NCBI GenBank assembly: GCA_030616165.1
Contig: JAUWXV010000022.1
Span: 1 to 28,084 of the forward strand
Reading direction: 5' to 3'
Length of the DNA stretch: 28,084 nt
Origin: a bacterium
GTDB taxonomy: Bacteria; SM23-31; JAUVVT01
Positions 1-7,689 of the stretch are shown here, in pieces (the first letter of the stretch is position 1; each line of letters starts with the position of its first letter). The position numbers were made by a program, and so were the translations under genes. The notes beneath the pieces are model-generated. The model was not told the DNA's origin. It saw only the letters and a list, made by a program, of their open reading frames with translations, and made no database searches.

Positions 1-49
1 TATCATTTTTATAATCCCCTTTGTCCCCCTTTTCTAAGGGTGAATCTGT

Positions 50-103
50 GATCGCCTCGGGTATCTTACCCGGGGCTCATGATAGTGTTCTTCATATCTC
101 ACT
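50..103 (+). repeat. GCCTCGGGTA palindromic repeat, copy 1
   Basis: The core reads GCCTCGGGTA, a TCT spacer, then TACCCGGGGC, which forms a hairpin with one mismatch. It is followed by a conserved tail (CTCATGATAGTG, TTCATATCTCACT) shared with the other copies at 186, 1607 and 2359. All copies lie in the same orientation. No T-run follows the stem, so it does not look like a simple terminator. Confidence 0.75.
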
Positions 104-118
104 CTAATTTTAATTTCT

Positions 119-143
119 CGTTCCCAAACTTAGTTTGGGAACG
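119..143. repeat. Palindrome with 12-base arms
   Basis: CGTTCCCAAACT and AGTTTGGGAACG are exact reverse complements around one central base. A second small palindrome, AGAAAC-TCT-GTTTCT, follows at 154-168. Palindromes with a GTTCCCA...TGGGAAC core are a common REP-like type in many genomes (general knowledge). Only one copy is present in this window. Confidence 0.6.
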
Positions 144-185
144 AAAATGAACAAGAAACTCTGTTTCTAAAAAACTACTATTCAT

Positions 186-240
186 GTTCGCCTCGTGTAT
201 CTTACCCGAGGCTCATAATAAATGGTCTTCACAGCCCACT
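186..240 (+). repeat. GCCTCGGGTA palindromic repeat, copy 2
   Basis: GTTCGCCTCGTGTA, TCT, TACCCGAGGC, then CTCATAATAAATGGTCTTCACAGCCCACT. It is the same element as copies 1 and 4, with one mismatch in the left arm and the full tail. Confidence 0.75.
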
Positions 241-347
241 TATTTACTTCTTTCTTATAATAGATAAAAAATATAGATGAAAAATATTTATATAATTGAC
301 ATTACTTTTGAAGGTGATCTGAATCAGTTAAAAGGTTCAGAAACTTG

Positions 348-1526
348 TCATTTACGATACTCTTTTCTTAATTCTTCCCATTCATCAGGATATAATTCCT
401 TAAATTGTTTCACAATCGTAGAATCCAGTTTAGCATCTTTTAATGTTGCCACTGTTAACAATGAATCAATTTTCAAATTTTTTGTTAATAAAAGATTAGC
501 CGCACTGAGATCAGCCTCATTGAGATTAGCCCAACTGAGATCAGCATTACTGAGATCAGCCCCTCTGAGATCAGCCCCACTGAGATCAGCCCAACTGAGT
601 CTAGCCCCACTGAGATTAGCGTTATATAGATTAGCGCTATCGAGATTTGCCTCCCAGAGATCAGCCCCACTGAGATCAGCCCAACCGAGATCAGCTCCAC
701 CAAGATCAGCCCCAATGAGTTCAGCCCCACTGAGATTAGTCCTACTGAGATCAGCTCCATCAAGATCAGCCCAAATGAGATCAGCCCCACCAAGATCAGC
801 CTTACTGAGATCAGCCAAATAGAGATTAGCCCTACCAAGATCAGCCCTACTGAGATCAGCCCAACTGAGATCAGCCTCACGGAGATTAGCCTCATGGAGA
901 TCAGCCCCTCTGAGATCAGCCCCACTGAGATAAGCCACTCTGAGATAAGCCCCTCTGAGATCAGCCCTACTGAGATCAGCCCCAATGAGATAAGTCCTAC
1001 CAAGATCAGCCCTACTGAGATCAGCCCCACTGAGATCAGCCTCATTGAGATTAACTCCGCTGAGTGAATCTTTCCATGTTTCGACTGCTTCTTTTAATAA
1101 GTCCACTGCTTCTGAATAAGTATCTATTTGAAAAGGAAATAATATAATGGAAACAGGTTTCCATATTTCTGGCTTAATAGGGCATTTCATTTGCTGAATT
1201 CTTGCAATTCGGCTGAATGCTTTTTTGTAATGAGGAGATTGCAGTTGAAGAAAAATAGCGTTAACTCTATTTTCAATAATGTCTATCCTGTTTTCATATC
1301 TTTGTGAGGCAATGGTAAACAATGCCACATATATGGTTACAATCCATATCAAAAAGGTTTGAGGTTTACGTTTCCCGGTTTCCGGGTCGATCGGTGTTTT
1401 TATTTTTAGATAAATAAAACGTAATCCAATAAAGTCTAAAAAAGTGCTAATAAACTTGGAAAGACGTCCCCTTTTGGCTCTTTTTTCTTTATTCTTTTTA
1501 CTAACTTCCTGTGATTCATTATTCAC
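348..1526 (-). CDS. Membrane-anchored pentapeptide-repeat protein
   Basis: This encodes about 392-396 residues. A basic N-terminus is followed by one membrane helix (about residues 61-77, numbered from the TTG at 1538), a short helical linker, and about 38 uninterrupted pentapeptide repeats of the A(D/N)LXX type (about 162-351). A short tail with no repeats ends the protein. Such repeats fold into a right-handed square beta-helix; this family includes DNA-mimicking gyrase protectors, but most members have no known role. The start is uncertain: the TTG at 1538 lies only one base after GGAG, while the GTG at 1526 lies 13 bases after it, and I chose the GTG. The array is so regular at the DNA level (15-base unit) that the other frames stay open too. 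It probably faces one side of the membrane as a rigid rod. A DUF1353 gene lies upstream on the same strand. Confidence 0.85.
   Translation of the reverse strand: MNNESQEVSKKNKEKRAKRGRLSKFISTFLDFIGLRFIYLKIKTPIDPETGKRKPQTFLIWIVTIYVALFTIASQRYENRIDIIENRVNAIFLQLQSPHYKKAFSRIARIQQMKCPIKPEIWKPVSIILFPFQIDTYSEAVDLLKEAVETWKDSLSGVNLNEADLSGADLSRADLGRTYLIGADLSRADLRGAYLRVAYLSGADLRGADLHEANLREADLSWADLSRADLGRANLYLADLSKADLGGADLIWADLDGADLSRTNLSGAELIGADLGGADLGWADLSGADLWEANLDSANLYNANLSGARLSWADLSGADLRGADLSNADLSWANLNEADLSAANLLLTKNLKIDSLLTVATLKDAKLDSTIVKQFKELYPDEWEELRKEYRK
486..1055 (-). repeat. 15-base tandem repeat encoding the pentapeptide array
   Basis: About 38 units of a 15-base motif (plus-strand form CTGAGATCAGCCCCA) run head to tail with few substitutions and no indel that breaks frame. 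Many units are identical over 12-15 bases, which suggests recent expansion or homogenisation by slippage or recombination rather than ancient protein-level repetition. Confidence 0.8.
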
Positions 1527-1538
1527 TTTTATAATCAA

Positions 1539-1836
1539 ACTCCTTTCTAATTTAGTTTTTTGTTATTTTCATATCAAGGCTCTTATTTCTGGCAAATGTT
1601 ATTACCATTACGGCTCATAATAAGTGACCTTCATATCCCACTAAATAAAGCCAATCAATGAAACGATATCGTATATACCCTGAAGAAACGTTATTTTATT
1701 ATGCCACATGTACTAACATCAATTGGTTACCCGTTTTTTCATGATTTCTTGAAAGAAGACATTCATCTTCAATGAAAGAATATGAATCAGGAAAAAAACT
1801 TTCGTTAGAGTTTTCATGTTTTTTACAGGATTCAGT
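1539..1836. other. Intergenic region with a partial repeat and a weak hairpin
   Basis: It holds a truncated copy of the GCCTCGGGTA repeat tail (1607-1647), the ribosome binding site of the pentapeptide gene, and an imperfect stem at about 1731-1803, in which a GTTTTTTC/TGATT arm pairs with AATCA/GAAAAAAAC. That stem lies inside a CTAAC (1713) ... GTTAG (1804) pair. This could be a degraded attC-like site, but the spacers are unequal. No gene was seen. Confidence 0.45.
1607..1647 (+). repeat. GCCTCGGGTA repeat, partial copy 3
   Basis: Only the right end and tail are present: CGGCTCATAATAAGTGACC then TTCATATCCCACTA. This matches the tails of copies 1, 2 and 4, but the left palindrome arm is missing. 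Confidence 0.6.
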
Positions 1837-2328
1837 TTATTTTTTCTCCGGTTCAGCTCTTGAATTCATATTTTTTCTATATTTGTTCCATGCCCAACAT
1901 CCAAATAAAAACAGGGCAATCCAGGCAGTGTAATTTATCAGGCGGAATCCATTTACCTGTATAGCAACGTCTCTAAACAATTCGTCCCAATAACGTCGTC
2001 CTGCGTTTTCATTGTACGGGATTAATTCTCCATTGTTGGGATTAATAGATATGAGTTTATTATGCACATAAGCATAATCATGTATAAGTGCCGGTATAAA
2101 TAATAACCCAACCGGTGAAAGTATAGACCAGAATAATCTGGGAATCGAAGCACCGTCAAATTTGAATCCTTTTTCAATAATTATTGTTGTTTTATCAGGT
2201 AATACAAATTGCCATTTATCCGTTAATTCCCATTTTCTTCTTGACATAATCCAGGTCCATATTGCTTTCCAACCCGACAACTCTTTTGTAGGTATCCTAA
2301 TCGGCTTTAATTCAGGCATCTTAAGCAT
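1837..2328 (-). CDS. DUF1353 family protein with C-terminal membrane helix
   Basis: The protein has about 163 residues. The central block FDGASIPRLFWSILSP followed by a LIHDYAY-type segment is the signature of DUF1353 (PF07087), a small family of unknown function often found in phages and mobile regions. A hydrophobic helix (TAWIALFLFGCWAW) sits near the C-terminus and is followed by a charged tail, so the protein may be membrane-tethered. The frame is also open from an ATG at 2343, but the GGGAG inside that ATG context is well placed as the ribosome binding site for the ATG at 2328, eight bases downstream, so 2328 is preferred. It sits between two pentapeptide-repeat genes, all on the minus strand, in a region of dispersed repeats. 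The family call is good; the function is unknown. Confidence 0.8.
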   Translation of the reverse strand: MLKMPELKPIRIPTKELSGWKAIWTWIMSRRKWELTDKWQFVLPDKTTIIIEKGFKFDGASIPRLFWSILSPVGLLFIPALIHDYAYVHNKLISINPNNGELIPYNENAGRRYWDELFRDVAIQVNGFRLINYTAWIALFLFGCWAWNKYRKNMNSRAEPEKK

Positions 2329-2358
2329 ATTTGCATCTCCCATTTTTTAATATATTAT

Positions 2359-2413
2359 GATCGCCTTGGGTATCTTACCCGAGGCGCGTAATAAGTGGTC
2401 TTCACAGCCCTAT
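2359..2413 (+). repeat. GCCTCGGGTA palindromic repeat, copy 4
   Basis: GATCGCCTTGGGTA, TCT, TACCCGAGGC, then GCGTAATAAGTGG and TCTTCACAGCCCTA. It is the same element as the copies at 50 and 186 and lies just upstream of the DUF1353 start. Confidence 0.75.
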
Positions 2414-2441
2414 ATTTACTTACATTAATTTCCACAACCAT

Positions 2442-2468
2442 GTAGGGACAGCCCTCGGGTTGTCCATG
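2442..2468 (+). repeat. GTAGGGGC-type palindrome, diverged copy
   Basis: GTAGGGACAGCCC followed by TCGGGTTGTCC: the same 5' GTAGGG head and stem layout as the copies at 4464, 7774 and 13748, but with A in place of the fifth G and a slightly mismatched stem. Confidence 0.55.
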
Positions 2469-2566
2469 CTAAATTTTTATTTTTTTTAATGATATTGATT
2501 ATATTGAACCGAAAAGTTTATCTTGCATTTTAGATTTTATGTTTGTTTGCAATAATTGATAATATG

Positions 2567-2699
2567 ATCTAACGATTGAAGCATGAGCTGCTGACGGCAT
2601 TAACTCACATAACTTGAATAAAAGAACAAAACATGAATAACAATCAAAACTTGATAAATACCACAGATCGAGGCGGACAGGTATAGCTAATGGTTAGGC
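2567..2699 (-). other. Putative integron attC-like recombination site (downstream of the broken gene)
   Basis: Read on the minus strand, the site begins with GCCTAAC (fits the R'' box RYYYAAC) and ends 133 bases later with GTTAGAT (fits the R' box GTTRRRY). The inner flanks are partly complementary (ATT, AGC, AT, A, CTG pair, with bulges), giving a long imperfect hairpin within the known attC length range. GCCTAAC is the exact reverse complement of the GTTAGGC at 4185-4191, at the other end of the unit, which is what a cassette's own 5' end and attC must show. No integrase gene is in the window. The boxes are short, so chance cannot be excluded. Confidence 0.45.
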
Positions 2700-2723
2700 A
2701 AAATTAGACAAAATATTTTAACA

Positions 2724-4166
2724 TCAAATAAGTCTATATTGTCTTTTAATAGATGCTAAAAAAATTGCTGCAAAAGAAATTACAAAAAAACTATTAATTG
2801 TAGCAATTAACTTAACTATAGTAAATCTTGAAACAATTATATTATTAATCTTAGCTATATAATTACTGCCCCATATTTTAAATGGATGCAAAATTTGATC
2901 TATTGTAAAAGAAAAGCAATTAAACAAATCGATATGAAAACTTTTGCTTAGATATGCTGATATTAAATAATATATTATAAAAAAACATATAGGTGTTATA
3001 ATTAAAAAACAAAAAGCTCTAAATGCATTGTATCCATAATTAGAGGTTATGTCGTCTAGTATTGAGGTAATCTTGTAAAAAAATGCTGTGTGTTTTTGTT
3101 TTCGTAAAGATATTTGTTCTAGAATATGAAATTTAATTGCTTCGTTTCTAAGGTATATTTCCATCATATTATTTTTCAAAATTTGATAGGATCTTGCGGA
3201 ACCCTCTGATTCAACATCAATGAATCGAGCACTATATATGTGAGTATTTTCATTAAACCTAACATTAAAAAAACTATGAGAAGATTTGAATACAGTATTG
3301 TTAAAGTCTGTTTTTTAACGAAAAATCCTGTTATTAAATGAAACATAATTATTAAATGTAGATCCATAAAAATTTACATTAAAAATATATTTTAAATTGT
3401 CGCCTACATTTGCTGCACAATTACAATAAAATGGTCCACCGAAAAAACAATTGGAAAAATTAATTGTTTTGTTAAATTCAGCACTTTCAAAGGACGTGTA
3501 ATTTTTTCTATTTTCAAAGGTACATCCTTCAAAATCAATATCAACTGTAAATTTACAATCCTTAAAATCAGCTCTTTCTTTAAACAATGCATTTTTAAAT
3601 ATTGATACGGTTTCTCCCTTCATTAGTGGAATTGTTTCTCCAAAAGTAGAATTTTTAAAATTGGCATAGTCATCGAAAATTACATCAGAGAAGTCTGTGA
3701 TAGCAAAAAAAGTAGCATATTTAAATCTGGCAAATTTATTGAAGCGAGTGTTGTGAAAATTTACAAAGCCTTCGAATCTTGTATTACCAAAATTTGCATG
3801 CTCTTTAAAGATTGCATAAGAAAAATCAGCGTTTCGAATTTTCGAATGGCTAATACTAAATTGTGCTTCAAAAATAGCGTGTGCTAAGCAAATCTCATCT
3901 ATCTCAACGTCTCTAATATTGATTTCACCAATGGCTTGAACTCCATAACATTGAAAACCATTTTTAATAGCATCTTTTAATTTGTTCTGAAAATCGTGAA
4001 TTTCATCTTCATCCAATAATTTTTTCTTTTCTTTAATAGGTAAGTGGTATAGGCAAAAGTCGCCTTGTGATGTTTTATAAATTTTGTCAACTTTATCGTT
4101 CTGACAAAAAAGACATGGAATTTCTCCATATAAAGATGGTGTTTTATAACAACAAAGATCTTTCAT
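2724..4166 (-). pseudogene. Pentapeptide-repeat membrane protein interrupted by one in-frame TAA
   Basis: A single frame of 480 sense codons runs across this span, broken only by TAA at 3317-3315. The first part (283 residues) has a Cys/His cluster (C18, C21, C38, H41; a possible zinc knuckle) followed by degenerate pentapeptide repeats of the aromatic type (NFxNTRF, DFSDVIF). Past the stop the same frame continues the repeats (DFNNTVF, FFNVRF, YSARF), then a helical linker and two or more membrane helices ending in a basic tail. This matches known pentapeptide proteins with a C-terminal channel-like membrane domain. The start ATG at 4166 has AAGG six bases upstream. The codon lost was probably Glu, Lys or Gln. 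The gene sits tightly between two attC-like sites. Either it is a recent pseudogene, a sequencing variant, or it is expressed as a soluble 283-residue fragment. Confidence 0.75.
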
Positions 4167-4184
4167 GGCTACCTTATTCTTTCT

Positions 4185-4247
4185 GCCTAACTAATTATTT
4201 ACCTAATAATTATTCACTTATCATACATTAGTAAACAAGTGTTAACT
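4185..4247 (-). other. Putative attC-like hairpin (upstream of the broken gene)
   Basis: On the plus strand GCCTAAC (4185-4191) is followed by an unpaired spacer, then TTTACCTAAT, a 19-base loop, ATTAGTAAA, a spacer CAAGT and GTTAACT (4241-4247). TTTAC pairs with GTAAA and TAAT with ATTA, leaving one unpaired C; the outer TAAC pairs with GTTA. Outer box, unpaired spacer, inner box with an extrahelical base is the layout of integron attC sites, and 63 bases is within their range. On the minus strand the R' box GTTAGGC is perfect and the gene's ATG follows about 18 bases later, as in gene cassettes. The R'' box (AGTTAAC) is off consensus. Confidence 0.4.
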
Positions 4248-4463
4248 CGATAAAAATTTACCATATTAATTTTGGAAAATCAAGTAAATTTATTATTTTA
4301 TTCATACTTAACAATCTCATATCTTAAAATAATTATAAGATTACTTTTTCTCCTATAAATTAATGCTAAATTTTAATTTTTTGCCGCTTCATTAATCAAT
4401 CCTACTTCTTCTTAGGATTTATGACAATAACAATTTATAGATGTCTTTATATTTTAACCAAAT

Positions 4464-4488
4464 GTAGGGGCGACCCGCCGGGTCGCCC
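4464..4488 (+). repeat. GTAGGGGC palindrome
   Basis: GTAGGGGCGACCCG, C, CGGGTCGCCC: the 10-base arms GGGCGACCCG/CGGGTCGCCC are exact reverse complements. This is the cleanest intergenic copy of a family also seen at 7774, 10841 and 13748 and, inside a gene, at 11294 and 11918. Confidence 0.8.
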
Positions 4489-4867
4489 TCTTTGTTTTGT
4501 TCCTCTTATCCTCGCTAAAAGCTAATAGCTAAAAAAAATATCTAAAAAAAATAGCCAAAAACAAAATAGTTCTTGATATTACGAATATTATTTCGTATAT
4601 TTACAATATAATATTATTATCAATAACAATTGATTAATTCGTTTATATATTAATGAGTTGTAAAATATGGATTTGCGGAAAAAATTTTCACCGGGACAAT
4701 CTCAACAATTATATATATTAATGATTTACACATTTTTCAGAAAAAAAATTATGGTTTTTTGTGTAAAAAGCAAATTTAATTATATTCATAAACTATTATA
4801 ATACAATGAATAATAAATGGTTCAAATATTTTTTAAAATGATAAAAATGATAATTTTTGGTCATATT

Positions 4868-4936
4868 TTATCACAAAATGACAAAATATTATCACAAAAT
4901 GATAAAATATTATCATAAAATGACAAAATTTTATCA
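4868..4936 (+). promoter_or_regulatory. Phased array of TCA-N5-TGA dyads
   Basis: Three consecutive 21-base units begin at 4868, 4889 and 4910, with a partial fourth at 4931. Each carries TTATCA, five bases, then TGAYAAAAT, an imperfect dyad with half-sites TTATCA and TGA(T/C)AA. Related TGATAA words lie just upstream at 4839-4852. A 21-base period puts successive dyads on the same DNA face. The array ends five bases before the -35 box, so it could be an activator or repressor site for the amidohydrolase gene. The regulator is not identified. Confidence 0.5.
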
Positions 4937-4941
4937 ACTTT

Positions 4942-4969
4942 TTGAAAAAAATTTTATTATATTTATAAT
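4942..4969 (+). promoter_or_regulatory. Sigma-70-like promoter for the amidohydrolase gene
   Basis: TTGAAA at 4942-4947 and TATAAT at 4964-4969 with a 16-base spacer, 31 bases ahead of the ATG at 5001. The match to the consensus is strong, but the region is very AT-rich, so chance matches are possible. Confidence 0.5.
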
Positions 4970-5000
4970 ATCTCAAATATAAAATTTAGAGAGGGCATTT

Positions 5001-6710
5001 ATGAAAAGAATTAAATATTTTTTTATATTTGCTGCTTTTTGTTTTCAAATAACAAACTGCGGAGGTAAAATGCCATCTGAATTAGCAGATATGGTGTTGA
5101 TAAACGGTAATATAGCAACTATGGACAGGAGTAATTCAAGAGCAGAAGCCGTTGCAATTAAAGGTGACATAATAATGGATGTCGGCTCTAATAGACAGAT
5201 TGACAGGTATGTTGATACAGATGTCACAAAAATAATAGACCTTGAGGAACGGCTTGTAGTTCCCGGGTTTATTGATGCTCATGTTCACTTCGAAGGGGGA
5301 GGCTCATCTTTAATGGAGGTTAGGCTTAATAGTGTTACCGAACTTGAAGAAATACAGAGAAGAGTTAAGGAAAAAGTGGATGAAGTTGGTGAGGGTGTGT
5401 GGATTGATGGTGGGAGATGGGACCACGAAATCCTTCCTGGAGGGAAATGGCCCACGAAGGAACTTATAGATGCTGTTGCTCCAAAAAATCCCGTGGTTCT
5501 CTCAAGGGTTGATGGACACAGTTCTCTTGTAAACAGCCTTGTTCTTAAAATTTCCGGGATAACAAAAGATACACAAGACCCACACGCTGGAAAAATTGTT
5601 AAAGACCCTATTACAGGTGAACCAACGGGAATTCTTAAAGAGACTGCAAGAAGATTAATTAAAAGACCAAGACTTTCAAAAGAGGAGCGGTATAATAATG
5701 AAAAGAAAGCAATTAAATTAGCTTTGCAGGAGGCAGCAAGATTCGGCGTTACGAGTTTACATAATTTAACTGGGAATTTCGAAATTTTTCAGGAACTGCT
5801 AAATGAGGGAGAACTGACAGTCAGAATTTATGCTTGTGCAAGCATAACAAAAAACTCGGAAACATTGACGATATATAAGCAGTGGCAAAAAAGATTTTCA
5901 AACAATAATCACATGATAAAATTTGGATTATTGAAAGGATTTATAGATGGAACGCTTGGTTCGGGAACAGCATCATTTTTCAAACCTTATAACGATGACC
6001 CGACTACAACTGGACTGCCGACTATGACTCAAAATGAACTTAATGACCTTGTTGCTTTTGCTGATAAAGAGGGTTTTCAGATTGGAATTCATGCAATAGG
6101 AAGCAAAGGAAATAATATGGTTCTTAATGCTTATGAAGAGGCGCTCAGGATAAATGGCAGAAGAGATAGCAGGCACAGAATTGAACATGCACAGGTTCTT
6201 GTCCCGGAGGATATTCCAAGATTTGCCGAACTTGGTGTTGTAGCATCTATGCAGCCTACTCACTGTATTACGGATAAGAGGTTTGCTGAAAAAAGAATAG
6301 GAAAAGATAGATGTAAAGGTGCTTACGCCTGGAAAAGTCTTTTGAATGCTAATGCTAAAATTGCTTTCGGAACGGACTGGCCTGTTGAACCCTTGAATCC
6401 TGTGGAAGGATTATATGCTGCTGTTACAAGAAAAGACCGTAAAGGAGAACCAGGTGATGGATGGTTTCCGGAAGAAAAAATTTCTATGGAAAAGGCAATC
6501 GAGTTATATACTCTTGAGTCTGCTTGTGCATCTTTTGAGGAGAATATTAAAGGTTCTATCGAAAAGGGAAAACTTGCCGATATAGTTGTTCTATCTCAAG
6601 ACCTGTTTGAAATACCAGAAGACAAAATTATGGACACAAAAGTTGTTTACACAATAATTGGAGGTAAAATTATTTATTCTTCTATTGCCGGAAGTGGTAG
6701 TAAAAAATGA
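5001..6710 (+). CDS. YtcJ-like metal-dependent amidohydrolase, probable lipoprotein
   Basis: The 569-residue protein belongs to the amidohydrolase family 3 (YtcJ-like) group, zinc-type hydrolases with a TIM-barrel core acting on imides, amides or similar bonds; the substrate cannot be told from sequence. The N-terminus has a basic start, a hydrophobic core and a Cys at residue 20 (ITNC-GG) that looks like a lipobox with an unusual Asn at -1, so it is probably a periplasmic or surface lipoprotein. Visible motifs: GFIDAHVHF (HxH, residues 94-96), an HAIGSKGN block, HRIEHAQVL and, near the end, FGTDWPVEPLNP. The length is normal for the family. GAGAGGG precedes the ATG by five bases. It is transcribed alone, behind the promoter at 4942, and converges with the GDPD gene, eight bases separating the two stop codons. 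Confidence 0.88.
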   Translation: MKRIKYFFIFAAFCFQITNCGGKMPSELADMVLINGNIATMDRSNSRAEAVAIKGDIIMDVGSNRQIDRYVDTDVTKIIDLEERLVVPGFIDAHVHFEGGGSSLMEVRLNSVTELEEIQRRVKEKVDEVGEGVWIDGGRWDHEILPGGKWPTKELIDAVAPKNPVVLSRVDGHSSLVNSLVLKISGITKDTQDPHAGKIVKDPITGEPTGILKETARRLIKRPRLSKEERYNNEKKAIKLALQEAARFGVTSLHNLTGNFEIFQELLNEGELTVRIYACASITKNSETLTIYKQWQKRFSNNNHMIKFGLLKGFIDGTLGSGTASFFKPYNDDPTTTGLPTMTQNELNDLVAFADKEGFQIGIHAIGSKGNNMVLNAYEEALRINGRRDSRHRIEHAQVLVPEDIPRFAELGVVASMQPTHCITDKRFAEKRIGKDRCKGAYAWKSLLNANAKIAFGTDWPVEPLNPVEGLYAAVTRKDRKGEPGDGWFPEEKISMEKAIELYTLESACASFEENIKGSIEKGKLADIVVLSQDLFEIPEDKIMDTKVVYTIIGGKIIYSSIAGSGSKK

Positions 6711-6718
6711 TGTTATAT

Positions 6719-7609
6719 TTATTTTTTATTCAATCTTTTAAGGACGTTATTTAGTCTTTCAGGATAATCGGTCATTATTCCGTCAGCTCCCATATTTAAA
6801 AATTTTTCCATATCTTTTTCATTATTAATTGTCCAGACATGAAACATCATCCCTTTTTTATGAGCGGAATTTACAATTGATGGCTGAAGAATATTTACAG
6901 GTTTAATTTTTGATGTTGGTTGTAAAGACTGATGTTTTGGTCTATAAAGAAAACCTAAGCCAGTTTTGTTTAAAATATAAAAAATTATAACATTCCATTT
7001 GTTGCAGAATGATGCAATCTCGGGTGCCAACTTTTTCAATTTTTTTGAAATAGAAACCTTGGAAGAACCAAGTATAACTTTATCTGTGAATCCTGCTTCC
7101 CGAATTAAATTTATTATATCCTCTTCTATGGGTGGATTTTTTTGTTTTACTTCTATATTAAATTTTAAATTCGGAAAACTTTCAAAAACCTCTTTTAATG
7201 TTGGAATTTTTACGCCCTTGCCCCTATAGGGAAATTCATTTTTTCCTTCGATTTTATACCAGTAACCGGCATCGAATTTTTCCAATTCCTCGTATGTATA
7301 ATCTTTTACATTTCCCTTTCCATTGGTAGTTCTATGAAGTGTGCGGTCGTGAATTACAACAATTACCTTATCATTTGTGGAGTGAACATCCATTTCAAGT
7401 ACATCGGTATTATATTTTTCAACAGCAATTCTGAACGCTAACAGTGTATTTTCTGGTGCTTCTCCTGATGCACCGCGATGAGAAATATGAGTATATTTTT
7501 CTTTTAATTCCAGATTTACAGGAATTGTGCCTGGTTTCCTTAATTGAATAATCGAGATTAGAGTAAAAACCAATATCAGAAAAAGTAATATGAAATATAA
7601 ATAAACCAT
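6719..7609 (-). CDS. Membrane-anchored glycerophosphodiester phosphodiesterase
   Basis: The 296-residue protein starts with a hydrophobic helix (residues 2-22), then a GDPD domain. Signature residues are present: HRG (44-46), EAPENT (50-55), ExD (E72, D74) and HD (87-88) in the metal and substrate site; the C-terminal half has HVWTINNEKD and GADGIMTDYPE, typical of the family. It would hydrolyse glycerophosphodiesters to glycerol-3-phosphate plus an alcohol, outside or at the face of the membrane. The N-terminal helix has no clear cleavage site, so an anchor is likelier than secretion. Part of the middle (about residues 205-235) is less typical. It is monocistronic and convergent with the amidohydrolase. 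Confidence 0.9.
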   Translation of the reverse strand: MVYLYFILLFLILVFTLISIIQLRKPGTIPVNLELKEKYTHISHRGASGEAPENTLLAFRIAVEKYNTDVLEMDVHSTNDKVIVVIHDRTLHRTTNGKGNVKDYTYEELEKFDAGYWYKIEGKNEFPYRGKGVKIPTLKEVFESFPNLKFNIEVKQKNPPIEEDIINLIREAGFTDKVILGSSKVSISKKLKKLAPEIASFCNKWNVIIFYILNKTGLGFLYRPKHQSLQPTSKIKPVNILQPSIVNSAHKKGMMFHVWTINNEKDMEKFLNMGADGIMTDYPERLNNVLKRLNKK

Positions 7610-7689
7610 TTCTTTTTAATTTATTGACAGAACTTTGGTAAATTTCTATTGTATATAATTCGAAACATTCTGAAATAAATGAAATTTAA

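Larger units (their letters stand above)
1..347. other. Repeat-rich intergenic region at the window edge
   Basis: No gene is supported here. The stretch holds a C-rich/G-rich fragment near 12-40, two copies of the GCCTCGGGTA palindromic repeat (50-103 and 186-240), a near-perfect palindrome at 119-143 and a small one at 154-168. An open frame starting at 277 on the plus strand is only the antisense of the pentapeptide array. The pentapeptide gene ends at 348, so its 3' end and any terminator would lie here; I see no stem followed by a T-run in the right direction. Confidence 0.6.
2329..2723. other. Intergenic region with repeats and an attC-like site
   Basis: It contains copy 4 of the GCCTCGGGTA repeat (2359-2413), a diverged GTAGGG palindrome (2442-2468) and an attC-like site (2567-2699). 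No reading frame here looks coding. Confidence 0.6.
4167..5000. other. Long intergenic region with attC-like site, palindrome, dyad array and promoter
   Basis: These 834 bases hold an attC-like hairpin (4185-4247), a GTAGGGGC palindrome (4464-4488), very AT-rich DNA from about 4500 to 4860, a phased dyad array (4868-4936) and a sigma-70-like promoter (4942-4969) for the amidohydrolase. No frame looks coding. Confidence 0.6.

Noticed and set aside
277-822. 181-residue plus-strand open frame
   Set aside because: It is the antisense of the pentapeptide array: a monotonous repeat (LRSAPLRSA) with no start signal; the minus-strand frame has the true pentapeptide code and a membrane helix.
485-1045. 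186-residue minus-strand open frame within the pentapeptide array
   Set aside because: A shifted frame of the same 15-base repeat; it stays open only because the unit is a multiple of three.
3176-3367. 63-residue minus-strand frame
   Set aside because: It lies in another frame over the interrupted pentapeptide gene, whose own frame continues on both sides of the TAA at 3317-3315.
4861-4936. Reading the 21-base repeats as a CRISPR array
   Set aside because: The units abut with no unique spacers; a dyad array or tandem repeat is the better description.
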